A program made the position numbers and the translations under genes. The notes beneath the pieces were generated by a model. That model worked only from the letters and a program-made list of their open reading frames with translations, made no database searches and was not told the origin of the DNA. DNA of 64,000 nucleotides from a bacterium (lineage in GTDB: Bacteria; Chloroflexota; Dormibacteria; Aeolococcales; Bog-877), in assembly GCA_021827985.1 (NCBI GenBank), contig JAKATL010000008.1, positions 1 to 64,000 of the forward strand. The letters run 5' to 3'. Below, piece by piece: positions 1 through 8,439 of the stretch; the stretch's first letter is position 1; the number at the start of each line of letters is the position of its first letter.

Positions 1-130
1 GTCCCTCGGGCGCGGCTTCCACCGCAACGCCCATGCCACCGCGGTCGTCCCTCGTGGCGACTTCGGCCCCAGGGCGCTCGGCTACGCCCCGCTCAGAGTC
101 GCTTAGAGTTGCAGAGACGCTTGGTGGTGG

Positions 131-1072
131 GTGGTGGCGGCCAACGTCTTCCTGGGGGTGAACCAGGCGCTCACCTGGACCATGTCGGTCACCGCCAAGA
201 TCGATCTCGTGGGGCCGGTCAACCGCGGGCTGGCGGTGGGCATCGACGAGGCCGCCGGGTACGTCGGCACCGGCCTTGGGGGAGTGGCGGCGGGGCTCTT
301 GGCGGCATCCTTCGGGCTGCGTCCAGCCCCGTACCTCCTCGCCCTTGGCGTGATCGTGACCGGGGCCGCCCTGACCTGGCTGGGAGCAAGGGAGACCCTC
401 CCCTTCGCGCGGGCGGAGGGAAGGGGGCAGCCCCCCTCGCGAGCGCCCGGCCTCCGCCGACTGTTCACCTACATGTTGTGGCAGGACCGGACCATGCTGG
501 CCGCCTGCCAGGCGGAGCTGGTGAACAAGATCGCCGATAGCCTGGTGATCGCCATCTTTCCCCTCTACTTCCTCAGCCAGGGCCTCACCCTGGCCGCCGT
601 GGGGCTGCTGGTCGGCGAGTACGCGCTGGTATGGGGTCTTGGGCAGGTGGGGAGCGGCTGGCTCGCCGACCGCCTGGGGCGCAAGCTCCCGATCGTGTCC
701 GGGACCCTACTGCTCGCGGTGGGGGTGGTGGCAGCCCTCCTGGGTGGCGGCGGAGGGCTGAGCTTCGGAGCCGCGGGCGCCATGGGCGTTGGGATGGCCC
801 TGGCCTATCCCAACCTGCTCACCGTGGTCGGGGACACCGCGAGGCCCTCGTGGAGGGGCGGGGCGCTGGGCGCCTACCGGCTCTGCCGGGACTCCGGGTA
901 CGCGCTGGGGCCACTCCTGCTGGCCCTGGCCGGAATCCGGGCGGCGTTCCGGCTGGCGGCCGCGCTGCTCGCCCTCTCGGGCGTTTTCAGCCTCGCTCTG
1001 CTTCAGGAGACCGAACCCAGCCGCCGGAGGGGAGATCCCGCCTGGACCCGCCATCCGGACCTCAACGGGTAG
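131..1072 (+). pseudogene. MFS transporter, 5'-truncated
   Basis: About 313 residues of a major facilitator superfamily permease. The readable part begins inside what should be transmembrane helix 4 (WWWVVAANVFLGVNQ), continues with the helix 4-5 loop (KIDLVGPVNRGL), and carries the mid-protein loop motif ADRLGRK (near residue 182) followed by the second six-helix half. MFS proteins are normally about 400 residues, so roughly 90 residues (helices 1-3) are missing. In frame, a TAG stop lies at 104-106, and none of the three forward frames in bases 1-130 encodes hydrophobic helices. The GTG at 131 is therefore only the first usable codon, not a convincing native start. I infer a 5'-deleted remnant or a rearrangement or assembly join near base 107. 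The substrate is unknown. Confidence 0.6.
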
Positions 1073-1285
1073 CCGGCCAGGGTCCTTCCCCCGCGGCGCG
1101 CCGATTCGCGGTATGGTTGGCACGACAAGCGGCCCGCCGGTTGCGGCTGGGCCCGCGGCTCACCCGACCGGATCGCCGGCGGGGAGCCACCAAATTCAAG
1201 CCTTGGCAATTTCAAGCCATCGGTCCGCTGCGGAGGAAGTGGCGCCCTGACGCCCCCCAATCTGACCCTGGAGCGCCTGCACCTG

Positions 1286-3811
1286 GTGGTCCCAGAAAAG
1301 TCGCAGGCCATGTCCTTCCTTGAGGCCCTGAACGGCCACGGAGAGGGTGATGCCCGGCTTCACTTCGCCGAGCAGCTCGCCGAGGTCGGTGAGTTCGCGG
1401 TCGTCCCGACAGGCTCCGACGCCAGCGGGGTCACCCTCCTGCTACCCGGGCTGGACGTGAGCTGCGTCCCGGTGCACCGGGCCCGCACCGCCCCCGAGAA
1501 GGAGGCGCTCAAGGTGGAATCCGTCCGTCCGGCGCCCCCGGACCGGGACGGGCCGGGACGGGCGGCCATCATGATCCGCTGCTCCAGCGCCCTGGTCTCG
1601 GCCAAGGAGGGGGAGCCCAGCGACACCTTCCACCTGCTGCGCCTGGCCCGCCTCGCCCACCGCTCCAAGGAGCCCGACCCGATCCTGCTTCAGACCCTGG
1701 CGCTGGTCGACGGGCTGGAGGCCGCCGAACGGGGGCGAGCAGCCACCCAGCGGACCCCCTTCGAGGCGGTGACCGAACTGTGGCGCTGCCGCCAGTGCCG
1801 GGGCCTGTGGCGCCCGGACCGGGACGAGCGCTGTCCCTCCTGCGGCCGTGAGATCCAGGAGCAGGACCGCCGCCGCCCCGAGCCGGGGAGGCTGGAGTTC
1901 CAGGTCCCCAAGGACCATCCCATCGCCCTCACCGTGGATGCGGCGGTCATGGTGGAGCCCGAGGACGAGCCGCACTACCTGGGCCGGGTGACCCGGATCG
2001 ATCACCGCCGCCACCTGGTGGAGGTGGCCTGCAAGGCTTATGAGGCACCCGGCGAGGTCGGCTGGATCACCCCCTCCTTCAACAAGCAGCTCTACCAGGC
2101 CAAGCGCGCCACCCTGGCCTCGATCGCCGCCGGGGATTCCCGCAGCCTGCTCCTGGCCCAGCTCCTCATCGACCCGAAGTCGGTGTACGCTCCCGCCGCC
2201 CCGCCGCGCCCCGACTGGGTCACCCCCTCGATGCACAGCAATCCCGCCCAGGACCGGGCCATCGGGATCATGGTGGCGCTGGACGCCGGGCAGGCGGCCC
2301 TGATCCAGGGGCCCCCCGGCACGGGCAAGACCACGGTGATCGTGGAGGCCATCAAGCACCGGCTGCGGGAGCGCCCAGAGGAGCGGATCATGGTGTGCTC
2401 GCACAGCAACCTGGCGGTGGACAACGCCCTGGAGCGGCTGGCCGGGACGCCGGGTCTGAGGGCGGTCCGGGTGGCCAAGGCCGAGCGGGTGAGTTCCACG
2501 GTGGACGCCTTCCGGGTCGAGGACGAGGACGATGAGCGGCTGGTGTCCGCCAACGTGGTCTTCGCCACCTGCGCCACGGCGGCCACCTCGTCCATCACCG
2601 CCGACGAGACCTTCGACCTGGTGATCCTCGACGAGGCCAACAAGGCCCGCATCGACGAGGCCCTGCCCTGCCTGCGGCTGGGGGCCGCCCTGGTGCTGGT
2701 AGGGGACCACAAGCAGCTGCCGCCGGTGGAGGACGACGCCATCTACCAGATCGTGGAGGACCGGCCCGACCTCGAGGCCATCGTCGACACCAGCCTCTTC
2801 GAGCGCTGCTGGGACGGGGGCGTCCCGGACCGGGCCCGCTGCCTGCTGGTGGAGCAGCACCGGATGCACCCGGAGATCGCGCAGTACATCAGCTCGGCCA
2901 GCTACGACGACCTTCTCGAGAACGCTCCCGAGGTCCTGGAGTACCCCTACCTCACCCGCCGCCCCTTCCCGGTAGCCCTGCACATGGTGGACACGGCGGG
3001 CCTCCGGGGCGGACGCGAACGCCGGGGGGCCGGAGGCGCCCTCCGCAACGACGCGGAGGTCAGGGTGTGCGCCCAGGTGGTGCGCCTCCTGGACGAGCGG
3101 GTGGACCCCCAGCTCTCCCTGGCGGTGATCGCCATGTACGCCGACCAGGTCGACCGGCTGCGCCAGTCGCTGAGCCGGCGCCACTTCCGCCGTCCGGTGA
3201 AGATCGACACGGTGGACTCCTTCGAGGGCCGGGAGGAGGACATGGTGGTGATCTCCCTGGTGCGCAGCAACGAGCGCGGCCGCATCGGCTTCCTCCGCGT
3301 GCCCAACCGACTCAACGTGGCCATCTCGAGGGCCCGCCGGTTGGTGGTCTGCGTCGGCGACGCCGACACCCTGCGGGCTGGCGAGGAGAGCATGTACGGG
3401 CGGCTGGTGGAGGCGGCCAGGGCCTGCGGCGGGTACCTGCGCGCCACCGAACTCCTCGGACCCAGGACCCGCCCGGGGCGGCCGGTGGTCCGGCGCCCCG
3501 AAGGGGAGGAGGCCGGGCAGCCGACTGGGCCCAGGCGGCACCGGCGGCGGCGGCGGCCGGTGGTCCCTGGGGAGGCTGTGGCCACCCAGGTGCCCGGGGA
3601 GGCGCCCCCTGCCGGAGTGCACAAGCGGCGCCGGAGGCGGCGGCGGCCCGCGGTCGGGCCGGACGGCCAGCCGGTGGTCAGCTCCACCGCGCAGCCCCGA
3701 GGGGCGGCCCCATCGACCCGCCGGCGCCGGCGCCGGCGCCGGGGCGGTGGGGCGGGCGGGCCCGGTCCCGCGCCACCGGGGGGGACTTCTACAGAGGGAG
3801 GTGCGTCATGA
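1286..3811 (+). CDS. SF1 DNA/RNA helicase (Dna2/IGHMBP2-like) with Zn ribbon and Arg-rich tail
   Basis: A roughly 840-residue superfamily 1 helicase. Reading from the N-terminus: an unassigned N-terminal part; a four-cysteine zinc ribbon (C168, C171, C183, C186); Walker A GPPGTGKTT (342-350, K348); a DEAN form of the Walker B box (449-452); motif III GDHKQLPP (473-480); EQHRMHPE (523-530); the motif V region TVDSFEGRE (642-650); and the motif VI region VAISRARR. These motifs are typical of the AAA_11/AAA_12 (Upf1-like) group, which unwinds nucleic acid with ATP. The last 105 residues are Pro/Gly-rich with three Arg clusters of 8-9 basic residues, probably for nucleic-acid binding. The GTG at 1286 is chosen because in-frame coding-like sequence precedes the ATG at 1310, which is an alternative. 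The stop overlaps the next start (ATGA). The substrate is unknown. Confidence 0.85.
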   Translation: MVPEKSQAMSFLEALNGHGEGDARLHFAEQLAEVGEFAVVPTGSDASGVTLLLPGLDVSCVPVHRARTAPEKEALKVESVRPAPPDRDGPGRAAIMIRCSSALVSAKEGEPSDTFHLLRLARLAHRSKEPDPILLQTLALVDGLEAAERGRAATQRTPFEAVTELWRCRQCRGLWRPDRDERCPSCGREIQEQDRRRPEPGRLEFQVPKDHPIALTVDAAVMVEPEDEPHYLGRVTRIDHRRHLVEVACKAYEAPGEVGWITPSFNKQLYQAKRATLASIAAGDSRSLLLAQLLIDPKSVYAPAAPPRPDWVTPSMHSNPAQDRAIGIMVALDAGQAALIQGPPGTGKTTVIVEAIKHRLRERPEERIMVCSHSNLAVDNALERLAGTPGLRAVRVAKAERVSSTVDAFRVEDEDDERLVSANVVFATCATAATSSITADETFDLVILDEANKARIDEALPCLRLGAALVLVGDHKQLPPVEDDAIYQIVEDRPDLEAIVDTSLFERCWDGGVPDRARCLLVEQHRMHPEIAQYISSASYDDLLENAPEVLEYPYLTRRPFPVALHMVDTAGLRGGRERRGAGGALRNDAEVRVCAQVVRLLDERVDPQLSLAVIAMYADQVDRLRQSLSRRHFRRPVKIDTVDSFEGREEDMVVISLVRSNERGRIGFLRVPNRLNVAISRARRLVVCVGDADTLRAGEESMYGRLVEAARACGGYLRATELLGPRTRPGRPVVRRPEGEEAGQPTGPRRHRRRRRPVVPGEAVATQVPGEAPPAGVHKRRRRRRRPAVGPDGQPVVSSTAQPRGAAPSTRRRRRRRRGGGAGGPGPAPPGGTSTEGGAS

Positions 3812-4671
3812 CCGAGTCGCAGATCAGTTCCCTGTTCGTGGCGGGTGCGGGCCTGATGGGAGCGGGCATCGCCCAGACCGCCGCCCAGCGGGGCCTTCAG
3901 GTTCAGCTCTTCGATGCCCTTCCCGGAGCGGCGGTGCGGGCGGTGGAGCAGATCCGCCAGCGCCTGGAGCGGGCGGAGCAGCAGGGCAAGGCAGCCTCGG
4001 GGACCGCGGCTTCGTGCCTGTCGCACCTCCACCCCTCTGAGGCCGCGACACCGGAGGCTGGCACCCAGGTGGTGATCGAGGCGATCACCGAGAAGCTGGA
4101 CCTCAAGCTCCAGTTCTGGACGGAGATGGGCCGGAGCTGCGGCCCGGAGGCGCTCTTCGCCAGCAACACCAGCTCCATCCCCATCACCCGCCTGGCGGCC
4201 GCCAGCGGCCGACCGGAGAGGTTCATCGGGATGCACTTCTACAGCCCGGTGCCGGTCATGGAGCTCGTGGAGCTGGTGCCCGGCCTGCAGACCTCGGCCG
4301 AAACCTACTCCACCATCGAGGCGCTGGGCAGGCGATTGGGCAAGCGGCCGGTGCGCTCCGCCGACGCCCCCGGCTTCATCGGGAACCGGATCCTCATCCC
4401 CTTCCTCAACGAGGCGATGCGCGCTCTACAGGAGGGAGTGGGCAGCGCCGAGGACATCGACCAGGTGGCCAAACTAGGGTTCCGCCACCCCATGGGCCCG
4501 CTGGAGCTGGCGGATTTCATCGGGCTGGATGTGGTCCTGGGTATCTGCCGGGTCATGCACGAAGGGCTGCACGAACCCCGGTATGCCCCGCTTCCGATCT
4601 TGGAGCGCATGGTCGAGGCCGGGCGGCTGGGGCGCAAGAGCGGACGGGGCTTCTACGAGTACAGCGGCTGA
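3808..4671 (+). CDS. 3-hydroxyacyl-CoA dehydrogenase (3-hydroxybutyryl-CoA dehydrogenase type)
   Basis: A 287-residue NAD-dependent dehydrogenase that interconverts 3-hydroxyacyl-CoA and 3-ketoacyl-CoA in fatty-acid beta-oxidation or butanoate metabolism. The Rossmann motif GAGLMG is at 13-18. By spacing to the characterised human enzyme, the catalytic residues are S122 (in SNTSS), H143 (in GMHFYSP), E155 and N193 (in GFIGNR). The C-terminal domain has HPMGPLELAD and ends GRKSGRGFYEY, as usual. The length matches stand-alone HBD proteins. The start ATG at 3808 is fixed by the ribosome-binding site GAGGGAGG about 5-7 bases upstream; an open frame extends much further upstream but lies inside the helicase gene. 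Translational coupling to the helicase (ATGA) is clear, but a functional link is not obvious. No thiolase or acyl-CoA dehydrogenase is nearby. Confidence 0.93.
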   Translation: MTESQISSLFVAGAGLMGAGIAQTAAQRGLQVQLFDALPGAAVRAVEQIRQRLERAEQQGKAASGTAASCLSHLHPSEAATPEAGTQVVIEAITEKLDLKLQFWTEMGRSCGPEALFASNTSSIPITRLAAASGRPERFIGMHFYSPVPVMELVELVPGLQTSAETYSTIEALGRRLGKRPVRSADAPGFIGNRILIPFLNEAMRALQEGVGSAEDIDQVAKLGFRHPMGPLELADFIGLDVVLGICRVMHEGLHEPRYAPLPILERMVEAGRLGRKSGRGFYEYSG

Positions 4672-4684
4672 GCTTCGGGGTAGT

Positions 4685-4699
4685 TCCCGCGGCCCGGGA
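4685..4699. terminator. Possible bidirectional hairpin between convergent genes
   Basis: The inverted repeat TCCCG-CGGCC-CGGGA lies in the 36-base gap between the convergent dehydrogenase and esterase genes. It has no T-run, so it is only a weak candidate for a transcript-end hairpin. Confidence 0.25.
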
Positions 4700-4707
4700 G
4701 GCGGTCT

Positions 4708-5802
4708 CTAGGGGGCCAGCCGCTCCGCCAGAAAGCGGATCCCCATGGGGTAGCGGTACTCGATGCCGCCGTGGCCCCCGTCGAAGAGCTCGAGCCGCAC
4801 GTCTCCCACCCCCGCGCGCCGCAGCTCGAAGGCAACCGCCGTCGCCCCCACCTCGAGGCTGTACTCGTCATGCCGCCCCCCATCCAGGTAGGCGGCCGTG
4901 AGGCCCGCGGCCCTCCCGGGGTCGGCGGCCACCATGCGAACGGGGTCCTTCTCCAGCCACCTTGCCCACACCTCCGGGCGCATGGCCCCAGTGCTCAGGT
5001 CAAAGGGCAGCTCCGGCGTTCCGTCGGTAGCGGCCGAGTAGCAGGCCGCCATGCAGTAGGAGTTGATCAGCACCCCGTCCTCGGCCCGGCTGGTCCCCTC
5101 CCGCGCCCGGAAGTCGCTCCAGAAGGCCTCGAAGGAACCCTGGTAGCTGTCGCGGAGGGCACGCACGACCTGGGGGAACTCGGGAAGGTAGCAGTACTCG
5201 AACAGGGCGTCCCCGGCATGGCTGGCGAAGGCGCTGAATAGGTCGGGGCGGAGAAGTGGGGTGATCATCGCTCCGTAGCCACCACTCGACTTGCCCGCCA
5301 CCCCCCGATGCTCGCGGGCGGCCAGGGTCCGGAACTCCCGGTCCACCAGGGGCACCACCTCGTCGCAGAGGTAGGTGTGGTACCTGCCGGTGCCCGCTGA
5401 GTCCAGGAACTGGCTCCCTCCGAGAGAGGTCCAGCAGTCCACGAACACCAAAAGGCAGGGCGGAGTGGCCGGGTCGCTGAGCAGCCCGTCGTACAGCTCC
5501 GGCGGGGTGCGGCGGAAGGCCGTGCGATTGCGCCACATGTCGATCTGCCCGGTCATCCCCTGGAGGAGGTAGACGACCGGGAAGCGCCGCCCGGGGTCCT
5601 CCCGGTAGGCGGGTGGGAGATATACCCACAGGGGCCGGCGAGACGGGTCCTGCAGGTGATTGCCCTCCAGCGCCCGGCTGGTCACGACCATCTCCACCAG
5701 CTCTCCACGGAGCGGTTGGGCCCACGGCGAACCCTCGTAGCGCCCCCTCTCCAGGAGCGGAGGACGATCTTCGTCTCCGGCGCGGGCTAGGTCCTGGACC
5801 AC
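4708..5802 (-). CDS. Alpha/beta-hydrolase esterase (enterochelin-esterase / FrmB-like)
   Basis: A putative serine esterase of the esterase-D / enterochelin-esterase fold. Seen: the strand PLWVYLPPAYR followed by RRFPVVYLLQGMTG; the nucleophile elbow G-K-S-S-G-G-Y-G (VAGKSSGGYGAM, typical GxSxGG); a later acidic segment; and the histidine region FDGGHGGIEYRY near the C-terminus. This gives a complete Ser-Asp-His layout. The protein is cytoplasmic by appearance, since no signal peptide is seen. The GTG at 5802 is chosen as the start because the longer open frame runs into the neighbouring marR gene; no strong ribosome-binding site supports it, and an internal start is possible. Natural substrate unknown. 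Confidence 0.75.
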   Translation of the reverse strand: MVQDLARAGDEDRPPLLERGRYEGSPWAQPLRGELVEMVVTSRALEGNHLQDPSRRPLWVYLPPAYREDPGRRFPVVYLLQGMTGQIDMWRNRTAFRRTPPELYDGLLSDPATPPCLLVFVDCWTSLGGSQFLDSAGTGRYHTYLCDEVVPLVDREFRTLAAREHRGVAGKSSGGYGAMITPLLRPDLFSAFASHAGDALFEYCYLPEFPQVVRALRDSYQGSFEAFWSDFRAREGTSRAEDGVLINSYCMAACYSAATDGTPELPFDLSTGAMRPEVWARWLEKDPVRMVAADPGRAAGLTAAYLDGGRHDEYSLEVGATAVAFELRRAGVGDVRLELFDGGHGGIEYRYPMGIRFLAERLAP

Positions 5803-5908
5803 CCCTCGAGGATAAGGTGTGACGGGGGCCCCGGGCGCGGGCCGCCGGGAGGCCGCCCGCGGCTCCCTCAGGTGGCGACGTCTGGGCCTCCGGTGAGAGC
5901 TGGCTCGC

Positions 5909-6331
5909 CTATTCCATCCTGGTGAGCGCCTGGCGAAGCCGGTCCACGGCGGGCGATCCGAGCAGCCCGCTGAGCCGGGCATCCTGACTCTGCACCGCAA
6001 GCCGAACCAGAGCAGCCGCCTCCCCGCCCCGGGGGGTGAGCTGCAGCAGGACGCGGCGCCCGTCGCGGGGATCCGGGATTCGGGAAGCGTACCCGCGGTC
6101 CACCAGCGTCTGGCTCAGCCGGCTCAGCCCCTGCTTGCTGGTTCCCAGCTTCAGGGCCAGCTCCTGCGGACCGAGCTCGCCCCCTGCCAGAGTCCCGAGG
6201 ACCCAGCTCCCGCTCCGGGGCAGGTCGGACATGCCGTGAGCGGCCAGCCGCTTCCTGATCTCTCTCCCGTACAGGCGAAGGGCCCTCTGCAGCAGGCCGA
6301 CGAGCGGAGTCTCAACCGCCGCTTCGGTCAC
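5909..6331 (-). CDS. MarR family transcriptional regulator
   Basis: A 140-residue winged-helix regulator. The helix-turn-helix segment GPQELALKLGTSKQGLSRLSQTLVDRG is followed by the wing signature DPRDGRRVLLQLTPRG, which is diagnostic of MarR (consensus DxRxxxxxLT). Flanking helices form the dimerisation part, and the length is typical. MarR proteins repress nearby genes until a small ligand is bound. The gene is divergent from the DUF998 membrane protein across an AT-rich 86-base gap that contains an inverted repeat, so autoregulation and control of the neighbour are likely. The ligand cannot be predicted. Confidence 0.93.
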   Translation of the reverse strand: MTEAAVETPLVGLLQRALRLYGREIRKRLAAHGMSDLPRSGSWVLGTLAGGELGPQELALKLGTSKQGLSRLSQTLVDRGYASRIPDPRDGRRVLLQLTPRGGEAAALVRLAVQSQDARLSGLLGSPAVDRLRQALTRME

Positions 6332-6349
6332 CGGCGTACCGCCCCCCCG

Positions 6350-6370
6350 ATAGTCATCATTGTGTACTAT
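6350..6370. promoter_or_regulatory. AT-rich divergent promoter with inverted repeat (possible MarR operator)
   Basis: ATAGT (6350-6354) and ACTAT (6366-6370) form an inverted repeat with an 11-base spacer. It is by far the most AT-rich stretch locally. TATAGT read on the minus strand (6366-6371) could be the marR -10, and TACTAT on the plus strand (6365-6370) could serve the DUF998 gene. An operator inside overlapping divergent promoters is the usual MarR arrangement; the binding itself is inferred. Confidence 0.45.
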
Positions 6371-6417
6371 ATGCTTCCGCGCTGGAGTCAGAGCGGTCGG
6401 AACGGGGAGACTTGGAA

Positions 6418-7068
6418 ATGAGCCGCGAGGAAGTGGACCGAGGTCCTCACCCGGCCCGCCGCTGGGCCGGCATGGCCGCGGCCGGGGTTGTCACCTACGT
6501 GCTGGTGGACGTCACCCTGGCGCTTCTCCGCCCCGGCCTGAGCCTGGTGCATAACCCTGAGAGCGACTACGGAGTGGGGCCTTTCTCGTGGCTCATGGAC
6601 CTGAACTTCCTGCTGCGCGGCGCCCTCACCGCCTGCCTCTTGGTGGCTATCGTCAGGTGCTGGCGGCCGTCGCCACTCGGCCGTCTCGGAGTCGTCCTGA
6701 TGGCGGTGTGGGCTGGCTTCTCAGCCCTTCTCGCGGTATTCCCGGACGATCCGCTGGGGACGCCGGCCACGGCCAGCGGCGCCATTCATCTCTTGCTGGC
6801 CCTGGTGGCCTTCCTGGGCGCCCTGGTGGGCACCTTCCTCCTCTCCCTGGCGGCGGGCCGACTCCCCCCACTGCAGCGCGTGCGCGGATGGCTCCTGGCT
6901 CTCTCCGTGCTCGCCGCGCTGCCCTTCCTGGCCCTCCTGCGGGCGGGCTTTCGCGCCGACGGCCCCGGCGGTCTCTACGAGCGAACCTTCCTCGCCCTGG
7001 AGCTGGCCTGGATCCTGGTCGCCGCCTTGAGCGTGGTCCGGGAGGAGGGCGTCAGCTCCGCCCTCTGA
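6418..7068 (+). CDS. DUF998 family integral membrane protein
   Basis: A 216-residue protein with about six hydrophobic helices. It has the DUF998 hallmarks: a first helix followed by NPESDYGVGPFSW, then the loop FPDDPLGTPATASGAIHLLLA between helices 3 and 4. The function of DUF998 proteins is not established. The ATG at 6418 is chosen because GGGGAGA ends 7 bases upstream; a TTG two codons earlier is the alternative. The divergent marR gene suggests ligand-controlled expression. Confidence 0.8.
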   Translation: MSREEVDRGPHPARRWAGMAAAGVVTYVLVDVTLALLRPGLSLVHNPESDYGVGPFSWLMDLNFLLRGALTACLLVAIVRCWRPSPLGRLGVVLMAVWAGFSALLAVFPDDPLGTPATASGAIHLLLALVAFLGALVGTFLLSLAAGRLPPLQRVRGWLLALSVLAALPFLALLRAGFRADGPGGLYERTFLALELAWILVAALSVVREEGVSSAL

Positions 7069-7201
7069 AACTCGCGGCCCTCCACGGCGGTGGGTCGGCA
7101 CCGATTCCCGGGGGGCGGGGGCCGAAGCAAGGAGTGCCGCGGCGCCTGAGCCGAATGAGGCCAGGCGCCGCGGGCGGCTCAATGACTCAGCAGGGACGGC
7201 C

Positions 7202-7221
7202 CCCGGCTGAGATCAGCCGGG
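7202..7221. terminator. Perfect inverted repeat over a stop codon
   Basis: CCCGGCTGA-GA-TCAGCCGGG is a perfect 9-base inverted repeat that includes the stop codon of the minus-strand gene ending at 7213. It sits between convergent genes, as a transcript-end hairpin would. No U-tract follows on either strand, so it is not a canonical intrinsic terminator. Confidence 0.4.
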
Positions 7222-7785
7222 TGTGGGCAGGGAGGTGGGCCGGCCCTTCCCGGAAGGAGTCGGCAGGGAGCTTGGGCGCCCCTTCCCGGGCGGGGTGGTG
7301 AGGGAGCTGGGGCGGCCGCGACCCTTGGGGGTGGGCATGGGATTGGGCGTGCCGGACGGGTTGGCGTGAGCGGCCCGCTGCTGCTCGCCGTGCATCTTGG
7401 CGTAGGCGCTGATGCAGCGGCCCACGTTGTGCTGGCCCTCCGACCCCGGGCTCGCCGTGATGGCCGGCGGCAGGTATTCGTGCTTGCACCCTTGCAGGGC
7501 CTGGACCACGTCCTGCCCCCAGGTCACGGGGCTGACGCTGTGGGTGACCACGGTGGCGGCGGCTCCGCCCCCTACCGCGGCCGCGGCCAGGGTGATCCCC
7601 GCCGCCGCTTTCATCGAGAGACCGGCCAGGAACTGGGGCAGCATCGACATGTGTCGTCCTCCTTGCAGCGCCAGGGAGCGATACCGGGGCGCCGGCGGCG
7701 CCAGCCGCCCTACGTTCGCCTGCTGCTGGTGGAGCTCCTGTTCCAGCAGCCGGTCGAGGTCCGGAACGCTACTTCCCTGGGGCAT
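7213..7785 (-). CDS. Small membrane protein with repeat tail, encoded with an ECF sigma factor
   Basis: Unrecognised 190-residue protein. It has a Gln-rich N-terminal helix (LEQELHQQQANVGRL), one Ala/Gly-rich hydrophobic segment (near residues 60-85) and a short domain with two cysteines. It ends in three 12-residue repeats of the form GKGRPSSLPTPS. The ATG at 7785 overlaps the upstream sigma-factor gene by 17 bases and has GGTGAAG just before it, so the two are co-translated. Single-pass proteins in this position are often anti-sigma factors, but no HxxxCxxC zinc motif or other anti-sigma signature is visible. The role as sigma-factor partner is an inference from context only. Confidence 0.65.
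   Translation of the reverse strand: MPQGSSVPDLDRLLEQELHQQQANVGRLAPPAPRYRSLALQGGRHMSMLPQFLAGLSMKAAAGITLAAAAVGGGAAATVVTHSVSPVTWGQDVVQALQGCKHEYLPPAITASPGSEGQHNVGRCISAYAKMHGEQQRAAHANPSGTPNPMPTPKGRGRPSSLTTPPGKGRPSSLPTPSGKGRPTSLPTPG
7216..7323 (-). repeat. Three in-frame 36-bp coding repeats
   Basis: Three tandem 12-codon units encode GRGRPSSLTTPP, GKGRPSSLPTPS and GKGRPTSLPTPG at the very C-terminus of the sigma-linked membrane protein. The tail is basic and Pro/Ser/Thr-rich, unlike the rest of the protein. Unit number may vary between strains. Confidence 0.85.
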
Positions 7786-8383
7786 CTTCACCAGAGGAAA
7801 CGCCCTTGGTCGGTGAATCAACCATCCCCTCTCCGTACTCACTTCCCAGCCGGGCCCGGAGCCGGGTCTTGGCCGCCGCGAGCCGCGAAGCCACCGTCTG
7901 CTCCGGGACCCTTAAGGCGACCGCGATCTCCCGGTTGGAGTAGCCGTGAAGGTGACGCAGGACGATCACCGCCGCCTGCTTTGGCGGCAGGGCGGCCAGC
8001 TCCCTCGTGAGCACCGATCCCTCGGCAGCGGTGGGGTCGGGACCGGGCGCCGGTTGGCCCAGCCGCCGCACCAGCTCACCCACCTGGCGCAACCGCTCGC
8101 GGCGGCGGTGGGACACGGCCACATTGATGGCGATCCGGTGGAGCCATGCCTCCGCCGGAGCCACCTCCCGCCACCGCGGCCAGGCCCGGTAGGCCCGGAC
8201 GAAGGCCTCCTGAGCACAATCCTCGGCGGCCTCGCGGTCGTGCAGCATCCCCACCAGGGTCGCCATGATCCGGGGATACGCCACCCGGTAGAGACGGTCG
8301 AAGTCCTCGGCGTTCCCGGGCCGGTAGGGCGCGCCCCCAGGCTCCCCGGACGGCGGGTCGGGCGGAGCCGGTGGGGTGGTCAA
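7769..8383 (-). CDS. ECF-type RNA polymerase sigma factor
   Basis: A 204-residue extracytoplasmic-function sigma-70 family protein. Region 2 is seen in FDRLYRVAYPRIMATLVGMLHDREAAEDCAQEAFVRAYRAW. Region 4 (LPPKQAAVIVLRHLHGYSNREIAVALRVPEQTVASRLAAAKTRLR) carries a clear helix-turn-helix. The two are joined by a variable Pro-rich linker; region 3 is absent, as in all ECF factors. The start is TTG 8383 by frame, with no strong ribosome-binding site. It lies 56 bases downstream of pcm and overlaps the next gene, whose product may regulate it. The regulon is unknown. Confidence 0.93.
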   Translation of the reverse strand: MTTPPAPPDPPSGEPGGAPYRPGNAEDFDRLYRVAYPRIMATLVGMLHDREAAEDCAQEAFVRAYRAWPRWREVAPAEAWLHRIAINVAVSHRRRERLRQVGELVRRLGQPAPGPDPTAAEGSVLTRELAALPPKQAAVIVLRHLHGYSNREIAVALRVPEQTVASRLAAAKTRLRARLGSEYGEGMVDSPTKGVSSGEDAPGK

Positions 8384-8439
8384 CGCGCACGGGCCATCGA
8401 AATAGAAACGCCCCAGCTATTCCGGTCACCCAGCATGGG

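Noticed and set aside
1185-1225. Short direct repeat TTCAAGCC in the helicase upstream region
   Set aside because: Only two 8-base copies with unequal flanks; no sign of an operator or mobile-element end.
1442-3622. 726-residue open frame antisense to the helicase
   Set aside because: It is a shadow of the GC-rich helicase gene with His/Gly/Pro-rich composition and no domain. The helicase motifs on the plus strand are unambiguous.
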